NCBI RefSeq assembly: GCF_022809775.1
Contig: NZ_CP094380.1
Location: 3,199,501-3,263,500 of the forward strand
Origin: Pseudodesulfovibrio tunisiensis
GTDB lineage: Bacteria; Desulfobacterota; Desulfovibrionia; Desulfovibrionales; Desulfovibrionaceae
Direction of reading: 5' to 3'
Length of the DNA: 64,000 nucleotides
Part shown: piece by piece, positions 9,601 to 18,329 of the stretch
Layout: every line of letters starts with the position of its first letter
Numbering within the stretch: the first letter of the stretch is position 1
The notes under the pieces: model-generated
Database searches by the model: none
Seen by the model: the letters and a program-made list of their open reading frames with translations, nothing else
What the model was told of the DNA's origin: nothing
Position numbers and translations under genes: made by a program

Positions 9601-9640
9601 TTGACATTGGGCAGCTTGGCTAATAGTAATTATTTTCAAG
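9601..9640 (+). promoter_or_regulatory. perR promoter with possible PerR/Fur-type operator
   Basis: A perfect TTGACA box at 9601-9606 is followed 17 bases later by TAGTAA, and the -10 area overlaps the AT-rich, partly palindromic AATAGTAATTATT. Its position right before a Fur-family gene fits autoregulation. The operator is a guess from symmetry, and the -10 box is weak. Confidence 0.45.
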
Positions 9641-9659
9641 TTCACAACGGAGGTTGTTT

Positions 9660-10058
9660 ATGGCTGCCGAACTGGGATTTCGTCTTTCCAAGCAGCGCAA
9701 GGTGATCCTTGAGGAACTCAGAAAGGTCAAGACCCATCCCACTGCGGATGAGGTGTATGACATGGTCCGCAAGATCATCCCTCGCATCAGCTTGGGAACC
9801 GTATATCGCAATCTGGAATTTCTTTGCAGCAAGGGGCTTGTGCTCAAGCTCGGAGCACCCGGAGCGCAGAAGCGTTTCGATGGCAACCCCGTTCCCCATC
9901 CCCACCTGCGGTGCGCGGTGTGCACCCGGGTGATCGATGTGGAGTGCGACATTGAAATTCCCAGCCTGCCTGAAGAGCATGCAGCCGGATTCGACATCCT
10001 GAGCTGCTCGGTGGAGTTCGTCGGTATCTGCCCGGAGTGCCGGGCCTGCCGACAGTAA
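9660..10058 (+). CDS. perR: Fur-family peroxide-responsive repressor (PerR)
   Basis: This 132-residue protein has a winged-helix DNA-binding half (LSKQRKVILEEL and the recognition region SLGTVYRNLEFL) and a C-terminal metal half with two CxxC pairs (CAVC, CPEC), which hold structural zinc in PerR/Fur proteins. The start ATG at 9660 is preceded by GGAGG at six bases; an upstream in-frame TTG is less likely. The gene sits immediately before rubrerythrin, the same order as the known perR-rbr locus of Desulfovibrio vulgaris. That neighbourhood, more than sequence alone, is why PerR is chosen over Fur. It probably represses the genes that follow. Confidence 0.85.
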   Translation: MAAELGFRLSKQRKVILEELRKVKTHPTADEVYDMVRKIIPRISLGTVYRNLEFLCSKGLVLKLGAPGAQKRFDGNPVPHPHLRCAVCTRVIDVECDIEIPSLPEEHAAGFDILSCSVEFVGICPECRACRQ

Positions 10059-10175
10059 GACAGTCCAGAAAAATAACATGAGGCCCTCGTGCCTTTTACC
10101 CCGTTGTGTGGTACTGCGGAGCAGGATGACTACCTGCCAATCTCTACACTCGTCCGATTTTCAAGGAGGACATTC

Positions 10176-10751
10176 ATGTCTTTGAAGGGAACCCGTACTG
10201 AAAGGAACCTGCTGACGGCATTCGCCGGCGAGTCCCAGGCCCGCAACCGCTATTCGTATTTTTCCAGCAAGGCCAAGAAGGAAGGATACGTCCAGATCGC
10301 CAATATCTTCGCGGAAACCGCCGACCATGAAAAGGAACACGCCAAGAGACTGTTCAAGTTTCTGGAGGGCGGCGAGGTGGAGATCACTGCAGCCTACCCG
10401 GCTGGCGTGATCGGTTCCACCTTGGAAAATCTCAAGGAAGCCGCTGCCGGCGAGAATCACGAATGGGCCGAAATGTACCCGGAGTTCGCCAAGATCGCCC
10501 GGGAAGAGGGCCTGAACGACATCGCGGCCGTGTTCGAGAACATTGCCGTGGCCGAAAAATACCATGAGGAGCGGTACAAGGCGCTCATGGACAGCATCGA
10601 GACCGACAAGGTCTTTGCCAAGGAAGAGGAAATCGTCTGGCGTTGCAGCAACTGCGGCTACAACCACAAGGGCACTACTGCCCCGGTCAAATGTCCGGCC
10701 TGCGACCATCCTCAGAAGTACTTCGAGAAGCGTGACGAAAACTGGAAGTAA
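10176..10751 (+). CDS. rbr: rubrerythrin
   Basis: This 191-residue enzyme reduces hydrogen peroxide in the cytoplasm. The N-terminal four-helix ferritin-like domain carries diiron ligands in the patterns [20 protein letters not shown] and AEKYHEERY. The C-terminal rubredoxin domain has Cys157/Cys160 and Cys173/Cys176. The start ATG at 10176 follows AAGGAGGA at ideal spacing; the frame is open upstream but unsupported. It lies between perR and desulfoferrodoxin and is likely under PerR control. All domains look intact. Confidence 0.95.
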   Translation: MSLKGTRTERNLLTAFAGESQARNRYSYFSSKAKKEGYVQIANIFAETADHEKEHAKRLFKFLEGGEVEITAAYPAGVIGSTLENLKEAAAGENHEWAEMYPEFAKIAREEGLNDIAAVFENIAVAEKYHEERYKALMDSIETDKVFAKEEEIVWRCSNCGYNHKGTTAPVKCPACDHPQKYFEKRDENWK

Positions 10752-10777
10752 CGTCAAACTGTTCAAGGAGTTTTCAT

Positions 10778-11164
10778 ATGGCGACCAAGCTTGGTGAAGT
10801 CTACAAGTGTGAAGTTTGCGGCAACATCGTGATCATGGTGCATGAAGGCGCCGGAGAACTGGTCTGTTGCGGCGAAAGCATGAAACTCATGGTCGAGAAC
10901 ACCGTGGATGCGGCCAGGGAAAAGCATGTTCCGGTCATGGAGCGCAACGGCGACAAGCTGACCGTCAAGGTCGGCAGCGTGGCGCATCCCATGGAGGAAA
11001 AGCATTATATCGAATGGATCGAGGTCATGGTGGGCGATGTGGTGCTCACGAAGATGCTCAAACCCGGCGATGCACCCCAGGCCGAGTTCTGCCTGTGCGA
11101 CCTGAGCGGCGACGTTTCGGTCCGCGCCTACTGCAACCTGCACGGCCTCTGGGCCGCAAAGTAG
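10778..11164 (+). CDS. dfx: desulfoferrodoxin (2Fe-superoxide reductase)
   Basis: This 128-residue superoxide reductase has the two-domain class I layout. The N-terminal desulforedoxin-like centre uses Cys11, Cys14, Cys30 and Cys31, and the C-terminal catalytic Fe(His)4Cys domain shows EEKHYIEWI and the closing CNLHGLW motif with Cys and His ligands. It reduces superoxide to peroxide, which rubrerythrin can then remove. It starts 26 bases after rbr with a GGAG element, and a terminator separates it from the rubredoxin gene. Confidence 0.95.
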   Translation: MATKLGEVYKCEVCGNIVIMVHEGAGELVCCGESMKLMVENTVDAAREKHVPVMERNGDKLTVKVGSVAHPMEEKHYIEWIEVMVGDVVLTKMLKPGDAPQAEFCLCDLSGDVSVRAYCNLHGLWAAK

Positions 11165-11183
11165 GTCCGCATCACGCTATCCC

Positions 11184-11212
11184 GGGGCGGACCGCAAGGT
11201 CCGCCCCTTTTT
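11184..11212 (+). terminator. Rho-independent terminator between dfx and the rubredoxin gene
   Basis: Ten-base arms GGGGCGGACC and GGTCCGCCCC enclose GCAA and are followed by TTTTT. This implies the rubredoxin/roo part has its own promoter or depends on read-through. Confidence 0.9.
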
Positions 11213-11232
11213 CATCCGCGCAGGAGGAAGAC

Positions 11233-11682
11233 ATGGCCAGACCCGAAGACATGTGGCAATGCCAGACCGTGAACTGCGGCTACATCTACAATCCGGACAA
11301 GGGCGACAGAAAGGGGAAGATTCCCAAGGGCACCCTGTTCGAGGATTTGCCTGACGACTGGCGCTGTCCCATTTGCGGCGGGACGAAAAAGTGTTTTCGG
11401 CCGCTGGTGGGCGAAGGGTCCACCAGGGCCGATTGCGAACTGCCCACGGTGGACGACCCTGCGGAGTTGACACCGGGCAGGACGGATGCAAAGGTTTCGG
11501 ACAAACAGGAGAATGATGTCATGAAGAAATATGTCTGCGATATCTGCGGCTATGTGTATGATCCCGAAGTCGGCGATCCTGACAGCGACATCCCTGCCGG
11601 CACTGCCTTCGAGGATTTGCCGGACGAGTGGGTCTGCCCCATCTGCGGCGCACCCAAGGACAGTTTCAGCCCCGAGGATTAG
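11233..11682 (+). CDS. double-domain rubredoxin: CX4C-type domain fused in frame to a CX2C-type domain
   Basis: One uninterrupted 149-residue frame encodes two rubredoxins. Domain 1 (residues 1-58) has the unusual CX4C first half-site (Cys10 and Cys15, CQTVNC) plus Cys45/Cys48, as in the second rubredoxin (Rd-2) type of Desulfovibrio desulfuricans. Domain 2 (residues 97-149) is a classical 53-residue rubredoxin with Cys102/Cys105 and Cys135/Cys138. A linker of about 38 residues joins them. The first ATG has AGGAGGAAG upstream. The second domain also has its own ATG (11521) with AGGAG nine bases before it, so the cell may make the fusion, a free rubredoxin, or both. It probably passes electrons to roo just downstream. 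Confidence 0.85.
   Translation: MARPEDMWQCQTVNCGYIYNPDKGDRKGKIPKGTLFEDLPDDWRCPICGGTKKCFRPLVGEGSTRADCELPTVDDPAELTPGRTDAKVSDKQENDVMKKYVCDICGYVYDPEVGDPDSDIPAGTAFEDLPDEWVCPICGAPKDSFSPED
11507..11523 (+). promoter_or_regulatory. internal ribosome-binding site and start codon for the second rubredoxin
   Basis: AGGAG at 11507-11511 lies nine bases before ATG 11521, which begins the canonical 53-residue rubredoxin sequence [11 protein letters not shown]. The element sits inside the linker of the longer frame. It suggests either independent translation of a free rubredoxin or a recent loss of the stop codon that once separated two genes. Confidence 0.6.
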
Positions 11683-11700
11683 AGTTTTTTTGATAGGGTG

Positions 11701-11731
11701 GAAGCGCGAGCCCCCGGGCCGCGCTTCTTTT
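11701..11731 (+). terminator. probable terminator between the rubredoxin gene and roo
   Basis: Arms GAAGCGCG and CGCGCTTC with an 11-base GC-rich loop are followed by TTTT. It may be a partial terminator, since roo begins only about 43 bases later. Confidence 0.55.
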
Positions 11732-11773
11732 CATGTACTGGCCGAGCGCCATGCAATTCGGAGTAAACGCGAA

Positions 11774-12980
11774 ATGAAGCCTGTTGAAATCAAGAACGGA
11801 ATCTACTGGATCGGCGTGGTGGACTGGAACAAGCGCAACTTCCACGGCTATTCCAAGTCCCCCTACGGCACCACCTACAACAATTTTCTGATCAGGGACG
11901 AAAAGACCACGCTGGTGGATACGGTTGACCATAAGTTCTGGAGCCGTCTTCAGTGCAACATCGCTCAGGTGTTGGGCAAGGACGCCAGAATCGACTATTT
12001 CGTGATCAATCACCTTGAACCCGACCATGCCGGTTGTCTCCGCGAAGCCGTGGAAAAATATCGTCCCGAGAAAATCTACACCTCTCCCATGGGCGAAAAG
12101 GCCATGAAGGCCCATTTCCATTACGAGGATTGGCCCGTGGAAGTCGTTCCCACCGGTTCCGAGATTTCCATCGGTTCGCGCAGGCTCCAGTTCATCGAGA
12201 CCCGGATGCTGCATTGGCCGGATTCCATGCTGACCTACATTCCCGAGGATGGCGTGGCCTTCACCAATGACGCGTTCGGCCAGAACTGGGCCACCAGCGA
12301 ACGCTGGGCCGACGAAGTGGACAACCACATGCTCGAAGAGCGCATGAAGGAATACTACGCCAACATCGTGCTGCCGTATTCCCCGGTCGTGCTCAAGACC
12401 CTCAAGGCGCTGGAGGACATGAATCTTCAGCTGGATTGCGTTCTGCCCGACCACGGCCTGATGTTTCGTGGCGACGACGTGAAATGGGTCATGGACAAGT
12501 ACGTGGAGTTTGCCGAGCAGAAGCCGAAAAACCGTGCGGTCATCGTGTACGACACCATGTGGCAGTCCACCGAGAAGATGGCCGAGGCCGTTGCCACGGG
12601 CCTTGCCGACAACGGCGTGTCCGTGCGGCTGATGTGCATGAAGAACAATCATCACAGCGAGGTCATGACCGAGGTGTTCGACGCGGCCGCCGTGGTGCTG
12701 GGGGCCCCCGACCCACAACAACGGCATCCTGCCCGGCATGGCCGACATGGTCACCTACATGAAGGGACTGCGTCCCCAGAACAAGATCGGCGCGGCCATC
12801 GGCTCGTTCGGCTGGTCCGGCGAGTGCGTCAAGACCCTGACCGAATGGCTTGAGGCCATGAACATGGAAATCGTGGAGCCGCCGGTCAAGAACAAGTTCA
12901 TTCCGGATCACGCCGCGCTCCAGTCCTGCTACGAACTGGGCGAAAAGCTGGCTCAGGCCATCAAGGCCAAGCTCGCCTAG
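11774..12980 (+). pseudogene. roo: rubredoxin:oxygen oxidoreductase, interrupted by a one-base frameshift
   Basis: The flavodiiron protein Roo reduces O2 to water with electrons from rubredoxin. The N-terminal beta-lactamase-like half is intact and shows HLEPDHAG (HxExDH iron ligands) and further His/Asp ligands. The flavodoxin half begins VIVYDTMWQSTEKMAEAV. At the C-run 12705-12709 the frame shifts. Removing one C joins ...VVLGAP to THNNGILPGMADM..., which continues to the stop at 12980 and gives a normal 401-residue protein. As written, the first frame ends at about 12853 with a nonsense tail lacking most of the FMN-binding part. A sequencing or assembly error is plausible. An ORF extension upstream of 11774 overlaps the rubredoxin gene and is not credible. 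Confidence 0.85.
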
Positions 12981-13002
12981 GGCGAATCGTTTCACCGACA
13001 TC

Positions 13003-13036
13003 AAAGGCCCGGACTCCATGGAGTCCGGGCCTTTTT
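13003..13036. terminator. bidirectional terminator between roo and the convergent GGDEF-TPR gene
   Basis: The perfect 26-base palindrome GGCCCGGACTCC/GGAGTCCGGGCC is flanked by AAA on the left and TTTTT on the right, so it can end transcripts from both sides. Confidence 0.88.
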
Positions 13037-13058
13037 CGTTCGGAAAGGGGGAGGAGCG

Positions 13059-15482
13059 CTACCGCGCCCGGGCCGAGACCTTGGCAGCCTCTTCGTGCTT
13101 GTCCTGTGCTTCCAGAGTCTGGATCAGGGTGTCCCAGTACGCGTTCTTTTCCGGGGCAAGGGCTGCGGCCTGCCGAGCCAGAATCTCCGCGATCTGCGGG
13201 TCCTCGCCGGTGTGGAGATAGAGCCGGGCCAGCATGTGCATGGATTGGTGGTCGTTGTGGTCCGCGTTCAGGGCCAGATGCAGATATTCCCGGGTCCGGT
13301 CCTTGTCTCCGCGCGACAGGGCCACGCGGGCAAGGGGACGAAGCACCAGATCCTGTCCGCCGGGCAGGCCCGCTGCTTCGGTGTAATAGGTTTCGGCCAT
13401 GTCCAGATCGCCGTCCCGTTCGGCAAGGGAGCCGAGACGCATCAGGCTGTAGATGTGGCCGGAGTCCACTTTCAGGCAGCGGATGTAGGCGGCCACGGCC
13501 TTGTCGAACCGACCCAGCCTGTGGTTGGCCCAGCCCAGATTGTACAGGGCCAGCACGTCGGACGGATCGAGCAGGGATGCCTTTTCGAATTCCCGGCGTG
13601 CTTCCTCGAAGCGCCCGAGCTGGGCATAGCAGATGCCCAGCGAATTGCGGGCCAGCAGATTGCCGTCGTCCGCAAGCAGGGCCAGCTTGAATTCATCCAC
13701 TGCGCCATAGATGTCGCCGTCCATGAACCGGCGGTCCGCGGACAGGTTCAGGGAAATGGAATCGAATACCGCAACCTTGGGGTCGGGCAGGAGCAGGGCG
13801 TGTTCCAGCGCCTTGCGGCAGTTTTCCAGAATGTCGGCCCGGTCAAAGGTCAGGAACGGGTAGCAGGCAGCTCCGGCCGCCACGCGCAGGGAATGGCGCG
13901 CCTTGGCCTGTTCCTGTATTTCGTGCGCCCGGGCCAGCAGGGTTTTCGGGGCGGTGTCGGGCAGGAGGAAGATCACCCCGCCGAGGCCGTATCGGCCGCC
14001 GATGGCGGTCTCCCCGAGTGCTCCGCGGGCAATGGATGCGGCTTCCGAGGCCATGCGGTCCATGGCTTCCTGATAGCCTTCCGCTCCCTCGCGCGGCTGA
14101 TCCAGAACGCGAACCAGAAGCAGTCCGAAGGTCTCCGGGGTCTGCCGGGCCGAGGCAAGCTGACTGAGAAAATCCTTGTACGAGAACAGGCCGGTGGCAT
14201 GATCGCGCGTTGGCGTGCCGCCTTCATGGGCGGGCGGTTCGTAGAGTGCGTCCGATGCGCTCACGAGCTTGAGCCGGTCGCCCGGGCCGATGGTCATGCT
14301 CGGATCGGCAAGATGCAGTACCTCGGCAAAGGCCATTTCATCCTGCACCTCCACCAGCACCACTTCGCCCTTGTATATGGCGGGGTAGCGGCCCGTGATG
14401 CGTTCATCCTCGGTAATCACGGCTGCGGCAGTGCGTCCGGACTTGGGTGCGCGAACCAGAAACCGCTGGCCCACGCGCGCTCCGGCGGATGCGCCGATGC
14501 TCACGGCCATGCGGTTCATGGGCAGCATTTCCAGCACCTTGCCACCTACGTTCAGGATGTCCCCGAACCCGAATACGCGGTTGCGACCGTGGCTTTTGGC
14601 CGTGGCCACGGCCTTTTTGGCCTTGCGTACCAGAATGCGCGCCTGTTCGGCCGGGCTGCGGCGGAACTGCGCCCCTTCGAGTCCCTGCGGATAGTTCACG
14701 AAACCGAGGCTGCCCGTGATGGAGATCAGGTCGCCCGTGACCTCGTCCTCGAACTGGAGCTTGGACACACCCTGACGGATCACTTCGGCAAGCTGGAAGC
14801 ACGCCTTGGGCTTGGCATCCGGCACCAGAATGGAAAACTTGTCGTTGGCGAACCGGGATGCGGTCACGAATTTGGGGCAGACCGTGCGCAGCAGTCGGCC
14901 CACTTCGGACACGATGTCGTCGCCAGTGAGGTAGCCGTAGCGTTCGTTGATCCATTGGGAGCAGTCCAGGTCGAGCACGATCACGCCCAGCGTGCCGGAA
15001 AAGGTCAGGTCCACTTCGCGTGCCTCGATCCCGGCCCGGCAACTGCCGTTGACAAGGCAGCCCTGAACCTGACCGATGGCTTTTTCCAGTTCGTGGAAGA
15101 AGTAGTCCCGGGTGTGCAGTCCGGTCAGGGGGTCGCTTACGCTTTTCCGGTACAGGGCCAGCTTGTCCAATGCGGCAGAGGCCAGACGCATGATGTACGC
15201 CGGGGCCGTGGACGGAGCCTCGAGCCGGACGCCTCTGGCCACGAAATAGCCCAGCAGGGTGCCCTGAAACACCAGCGGCAGGAGCAGCTCTCCGGTTTCC
15301 TCGCGAAATTCCGGTTCATGCGTGTTGCGGTTCGAGTTACCCTGACGCGGGAAAAACAGACTGTAGGAGTCGAAATCCAGGAATTCCGCGATCATGTCCT
15401 TGAGCGTATGCTCGAAATCGATGAGCTCCTGCGGGGTGAGCGACAGCGTGCCGTCTTCGAAAATATCTTTTTTCGTCCACAT
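13059..15482 (-). CDS. GGDEF-like (degenerate) and TPR-repeat protein
   Basis: About 807 residues. The N-terminal part looks GAF-like, then a diguanylate-cyclase fold begins at DPLTGLHTRDYFF. Its signature loop reads SRFANDKFSIL in place of the canonical R-GGDEF, so cyclase activity is unlikely. A second GGDEF-like fold follows a central beta-rich region; its loop is GRYGLGGVIFLLP, also degenerate. The last 260 residues are TPR repeats (for example ARNSLGICYAQLGRFEEAR and ALYNLGWANHRLGRFDKA). It is probably a cytoplasmic scaffold or a sensor that binds nucleotides without making c-di-GMP. ATG 15482 (MWTKKDIF) is preferred because an AAGG element precedes it; ATG 15512 is the alternative. It is divergent from panC. 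Confidence 0.75.
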   Translation of the reverse strand: MWTKKDIFEDGTLSLTPQELIDFEHTLKDMIAEFLDFDSYSLFFPRQGNSNRNTHEPEFREETGELLLPLVFQGTLLGYFVARGVRLEAPSTAPAYIMRLASAALDKLALYRKSVSDPLTGLHTRDYFFHELEKAIGQVQGCLVNGSCRAGIEAREVDLTFSGTLGVIVLDLDCSQWINERYGYLTGDDIVSEVGRLLRTVCPKFVTASRFANDKFSILVPDAKPKACFQLAEVIRQGVSKLQFEDEVTGDLISITGSLGFVNYPQGLEGAQFRRSPAEQARILVRKAKKAVATAKSHGRNRVFGFGDILNVGGKVLEMLPMNRMAVSIGASAGARVGQRFLVRAPKSGRTAAAVITEDERITGRYPAIYKGEVVLVEVQDEMAFAEVLHLADPSMTIGPGDRLKLVSASDALYEPPAHEGGTPTRDHATGLFSYKDFLSQLASARQTPETFGLLLVRVLDQPREGAEGYQEAMDRMASEAASIARGALGETAIGGRYGLGGVIFLLPDTAPKTLLARAHEIQEQAKARHSLRVAAGAACYPFLTFDRADILENCRKALEHALLLPDPKVAVFDSISLNLSADRRFMDGDIYGAVDEFKLALLADDGNLLARNSLGICYAQLGRFEEARREFEKASLLDPSDVLALYNLGWANHRLGRFDKAVAAYIRCLKVDSGHIYSLMRLGSLAERDGDLDMAETYYTEAAGLPGGQDLVLRPLARVALSRGDKDRTREYLHLALNADHNDHQSMHMLARLYLHTGEDPQIAEILARQAAALAPEKNAYWDTLIQTLEAQDKHEEAAKVSARAR

Positions 15483-15675
15483 AATCCGGGACCTTACAAC
15501 GCGCACGCTCATTTCTCAAACAAAACTTTGCCTGGGAATTCACCCGGGGGCATGATTTTCTGTCCCGAAGGGCTTGTCAAACGGACTATATCAATACATA
15601 AAGATATGGACATTACAGGCCGATTATCATAGCTAGAAATCTTCGTATGACGTTATTCAGGAAATCAAAGGTAAT

Positions 15676-16524
15676 ATGCAAGTAGTAAAAACTCCGGAAG
15701 AACTTCAGGCTCTTTGTCTGGCCTGGAAACGTGAAGGCAGGCGAGTGGGACTGGTCCCCACCATGGGGTATCTGCACGAAGGACACATGGCGTTGATGGA
15801 CCGGGCTCGTTCCCTGTGCGACAAGCTCGTTGTTTCCGTATTCGTCAACCCCACGCAATTCGGTCCCGACGAGGATCTGGACAAGTATCCCCACGACTTC
15901 GAAGGTGACAGGGCCACTGCCGAGGCGCACGGCGCGGACGTGATGTTCGCACCGGAGCCGGGCGCAATGTACGGTCCCGGTCACGCCACCTGGGTGGTTT
16001 CCCCGGAACTGGAACGCAATCTGTGCGGCGCTTCCCGGCCCGTGCATTTTCGCGGGGTCTGTACCGTGGTGACCAAGCTGTTCATGCTGGCCCAGCCCGA
16101 TGTGGCCGTGTTCGGGGAAAAGGACTGGCAGCAGCTTGCCATCATTCGCCGCATGGTCCGCGACCTGAACATTCCCGTGGAGATCGTTGGCCAGCCCATT
16201 GTGCGCGAGGCCGACGGCCTTGCCAAAAGCTCGCGGAACGCCTACCTCACTGCCGATGAGCGTGCGCTTGCTCCGAATCTGCGCAAGGGGCTGCTCAAGG
16301 CGGCCGGGAGAATCGAGGCCGGAGAGCGCGACGTTGAGGCCGTCAAGGCCTTTGTCCGGGAGGAATACGCCCGGACGATTCCCATGGGCGAGATCGATTA
16401 CGTGGACCTTGTTGATCCCGAAACCATCGCCTTTGTGGACAGAATCGACGGGCCGGTACTGGCTGCGGTCGCCGTGCGTATTGGAAAGGCGCGGCTTTTG
16501 GACAACATTTTCATCAAGGTTTGA
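15676..16524 (+). CDS. panC: pantothenate synthetase
   Basis: This 282-residue enzyme joins pantoate and beta-alanine using ATP. The nucleotidyltransferase HxGH motif is present in PTMGYLHEGHMAL (about residues 28-40), and the second motif lies near AKSSRNAYL. The length is typical. The next gene, panD, starts seven bases after its stop, so the pair supplies both halves of the last pantothenate steps. panB is not in the window. Confidence 0.95.
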   Translation: MQVVKTPEELQALCLAWKREGRRVGLVPTMGYLHEGHMALMDRARSLCDKLVVSVFVNPTQFGPDEDLDKYPHDFEGDRATAEAHGADVMFAPEPGAMYGPGHATWVVSPELERNLCGASRPVHFRGVCTVVTKLFMLAQPDVAVFGEKDWQQLAIIRRMVRDLNIPVEIVGQPIVREADGLAKSSRNAYLTADERALAPNLRKGLLKAAGRIEAGERDVEAVKAFVREEYARTIPMGEIDYVDLVDPETIAFVDRIDGPVLAAVAVRIGKARLLDNIFIKV

Positions 16525-16531
16525 CAGTAGA

Positions 16532-16906
16532 ATGCAAAAGAGTTTTTTGGGCGGCAAGATTCACGGTGCAACCATCACCTGCGCCAAGCTGGAATATCAG
16601 GGCAGTCTGTCCATTGACCCGGTGCTGATGAAGGCTGCGGGGATCACGCCCAACGAGCGGATCGACATCTATAATTTGGATAATGGAGAAAGGCTGACGA
16701 CCTATGCCATTGTGGGCGGCCCGGGCGAAATCTGCCTGAACGGGGCTGCTGCGCACAAGGGCGAGGTTGGCCAGCGAGTCATCATTGCTACGTATGTCTG
16801 GCTCTCCGAGGACGAAGCCGCGGAGTATCGCCCCAAGGTGGTCATGGCCGGGCAGGACAATTGTATCGACAGGACCATCGAGTACGACCCCTGCCTTCCC
16901 TTGTAG
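16532..16906 (+). CDS. panD: aspartate 1-decarboxylase (pyruvoyl enzyme)
   Basis: This 124-residue proenzyme makes beta-alanine from aspartate. The self-processing site Gly24-Ser25 in EYQGSLSID is intact, so the Ser25-derived pyruvoyl group can form, and the downstream GAAAHKGEVGQRVIIATY is typical. The start at 16532 gives the standard length; the frame is open further upstream only as overlap with panC. It works with PanC directly upstream. metK follows 37 bases later and may share the transcript. Confidence 0.93.
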   Translation: MQKSFLGGKIHGATITCAKLEYQGSLSIDPVLMKAAGITPNERIDIYNLDNGERLTTYAIVGGPGEICLNGAAAHKGEVGQRVIIATYVWLSEDEAAEYRPKVVMAGQDNCIDRTIEYDPCLPL

Positions 16907-16943
16907 GCTGGCGTCGAGTTTAATCGTTTAAGGAGGACCAAGA

Positions 16944-18116
16944 ATGCTGACTCCCAAAGGAAAGTACCTGTTCACCTCGGAATCCGTGACCGAAGGCCAT
17001 CCCGACAAGGTCGCGGACCAGATTTCCGACGCCATCCTCGACGCCATCATGGAGCAGGACGAGAACTGCCGCGTGGCCTGCGAAACGCTGGTCACCACCG
17101 GCATGGCCTTCATTGCCGGTGAAATCTCCACCACTGCCTATGCCCATTTCCCGGACATCGTCCGCGACACCATCAAGAGCATCGGCTACAACAGCGCCGA
17201 CAGCATGGGCTTTGATTGGCAGACCTGCGCGGTCATTTCCTCTGTGGACAAGCAGTCTCCGGACATTGCTCAGGGCGTTGACCGCACCAAGCCCGAAGAG
17301 CAGGGCGCAGGCGACCAGGGCATGATGTTCGGCTATGCCTGCGACGAGACTCCGGCTCTGATGCCGACCCCGATCTACTACGCCCACAAGCTGTCCCGCC
17401 GCCTGACCTACGTGCGCAAGGAAGGCATTCTCGATTTTCTGCGCCCGGACGGAAAGACCCAGGTCTGCGTGGAATTCGAGGACGGCAAGCCCCTGCGCAT
17501 CGACAACGTGGTCGTGTCCTCCCAGCATGACGCCAATGTGGCCTATGCCGACCTCAAGGACGCCATCATGCAGGAAGTGATCATGAAGACGCTTCCCGAG
17601 GACCTCATTGACGAGAACATCAAGACCTACATCAATCCCACCGGCCGGTTCGTCATCGGCGGTCCCGTGGGCGACTGCGGTCTGACCGGGCGCAAGATCA
17701 TCAACGATACCTACGGTGGCGCAGGTGCCCATGGCGGCGGCGCATTCTCCGGCAAGGATCCGTCCAAGGTGGACCGCTCCGGTGCATACATGGCGCGCTA
17801 CGTGGCCAAGAACATCGTGGCCGCCGGGCTGGCGCAGGAATGCGAAGTGCAGATTGCCTACGCCATCGGCGTGCCTGAACCCGTGAGCGTGGTCGTTTCC
17901 TCCCGCGGTTCCGGCGAAGTGTCCGACGAGATGCTGACCAAGGCCGTGAACGAGGTCTTCGACCTGCGCCCCTACTTCATCGTGGAGCGCCTCAAGCTGC
18001 GCCGCCCCATCTTCCGCAAGACCACCAACTACGGCCACTTCGGTCGCGAACTCCCCGAGTTCCAGTGGGAGCAGACCGACGCGGTGGACGATCTTCGCAC
18101 TGCCTGCAAGATCTAA
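16944..18116 (+). CDS. metK: S-adenosylmethionine synthetase
   Basis: This 390-residue enzyme makes SAM from methionine and ATP. Diagnostic parts are [20 protein letters not shown] at the N-terminus (methionine/ATP-binding His), [12 protein letters not shown] near residue 130, and the Gly-rich [20 protein letters not shown] loop near residue 265. The start has AAGGAGG at good spacing. No SAM riboswitch fits in the 37 bases upstream. A strong terminator follows. Confidence 0.96.
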   Translation: MLTPKGKYLFTSESVTEGHPDKVADQISDAILDAIMEQDENCRVACETLVTTGMAFIAGEISTTAYAHFPDIVRDTIKSIGYNSADSMGFDWQTCAVISSVDKQSPDIAQGVDRTKPEEQGAGDQGMMFGYACDETPALMPTPIYYAHKLSRRLTYVRKEGILDFLRPDGKTQVCVEFEDGKPLRIDNVVVSSQHDANVAYADLKDAIMQEVIMKTLPEDLIDENIKTYINPTGRFVIGGPVGDCGLTGRKIINDTYGGAGAHGGGAFSGKDPSKVDRSGAYMARYVAKNIVAAGLAQECEVQIAYAIGVPEPVSVVVSSRGSGEVSDEMLTKAVNEVFDLRPYFIVERLKLRRPIFRKTTNYGHFGRELPEFQWEQTDAVDDLRTACKI

Positions 18117-18141
18117 CCGTTTCGATTCATACACGGTCTTC

Positions 18142-18180
18142 AGGGCGGGAGCTTCGGCTTCCGCCCTTTTTCGTTTTTTT
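18142..18180 (+). terminator. Rho-independent terminator after metK
   Basis: Eleven-base arms AGGGCGGGAGC and GCTTCCGCCCT enclose a TTCG tetraloop and are followed by a long T-rich tail. Confidence 0.92.
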
Positions 18181-18329
18181 TGCTGTCAAAATACGATTCT
18201 TGTGGCGCACCTCCATCTATCGATATATGGATATTATAAACAGAATATCCGGTTGCGGTCCGCAATGGCGGGACCCCTTGATGACGGACCGTAATTCCGA
18301 CGAACGATCTTCAATATTTGGAGGAAGAT

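Noticed and set aside
12705..12709. Programmed frameshifting in roo
   Set aside because: There is no slippery heptamer with a downstream stimulatory structure, Roo is not known to need it, and the plain indel explains the data.
15588..15607. ATATC-N10-GATAT before panC, and similar TATC...GATA words near 18218-18235, as a shared operator
   Set aside because: The spacing differs (10 versus 8), the sites lie before unrelated genes and AT-rich promoters give such words by chance.
13095..15632. A plus-strand 845-codon frame opposite the GGDEF-TPR gene
   Set aside because: The composition is that of an antisense shadow, with no known motif, while the minus strand has clear GGDEF-like and TPR sequence.
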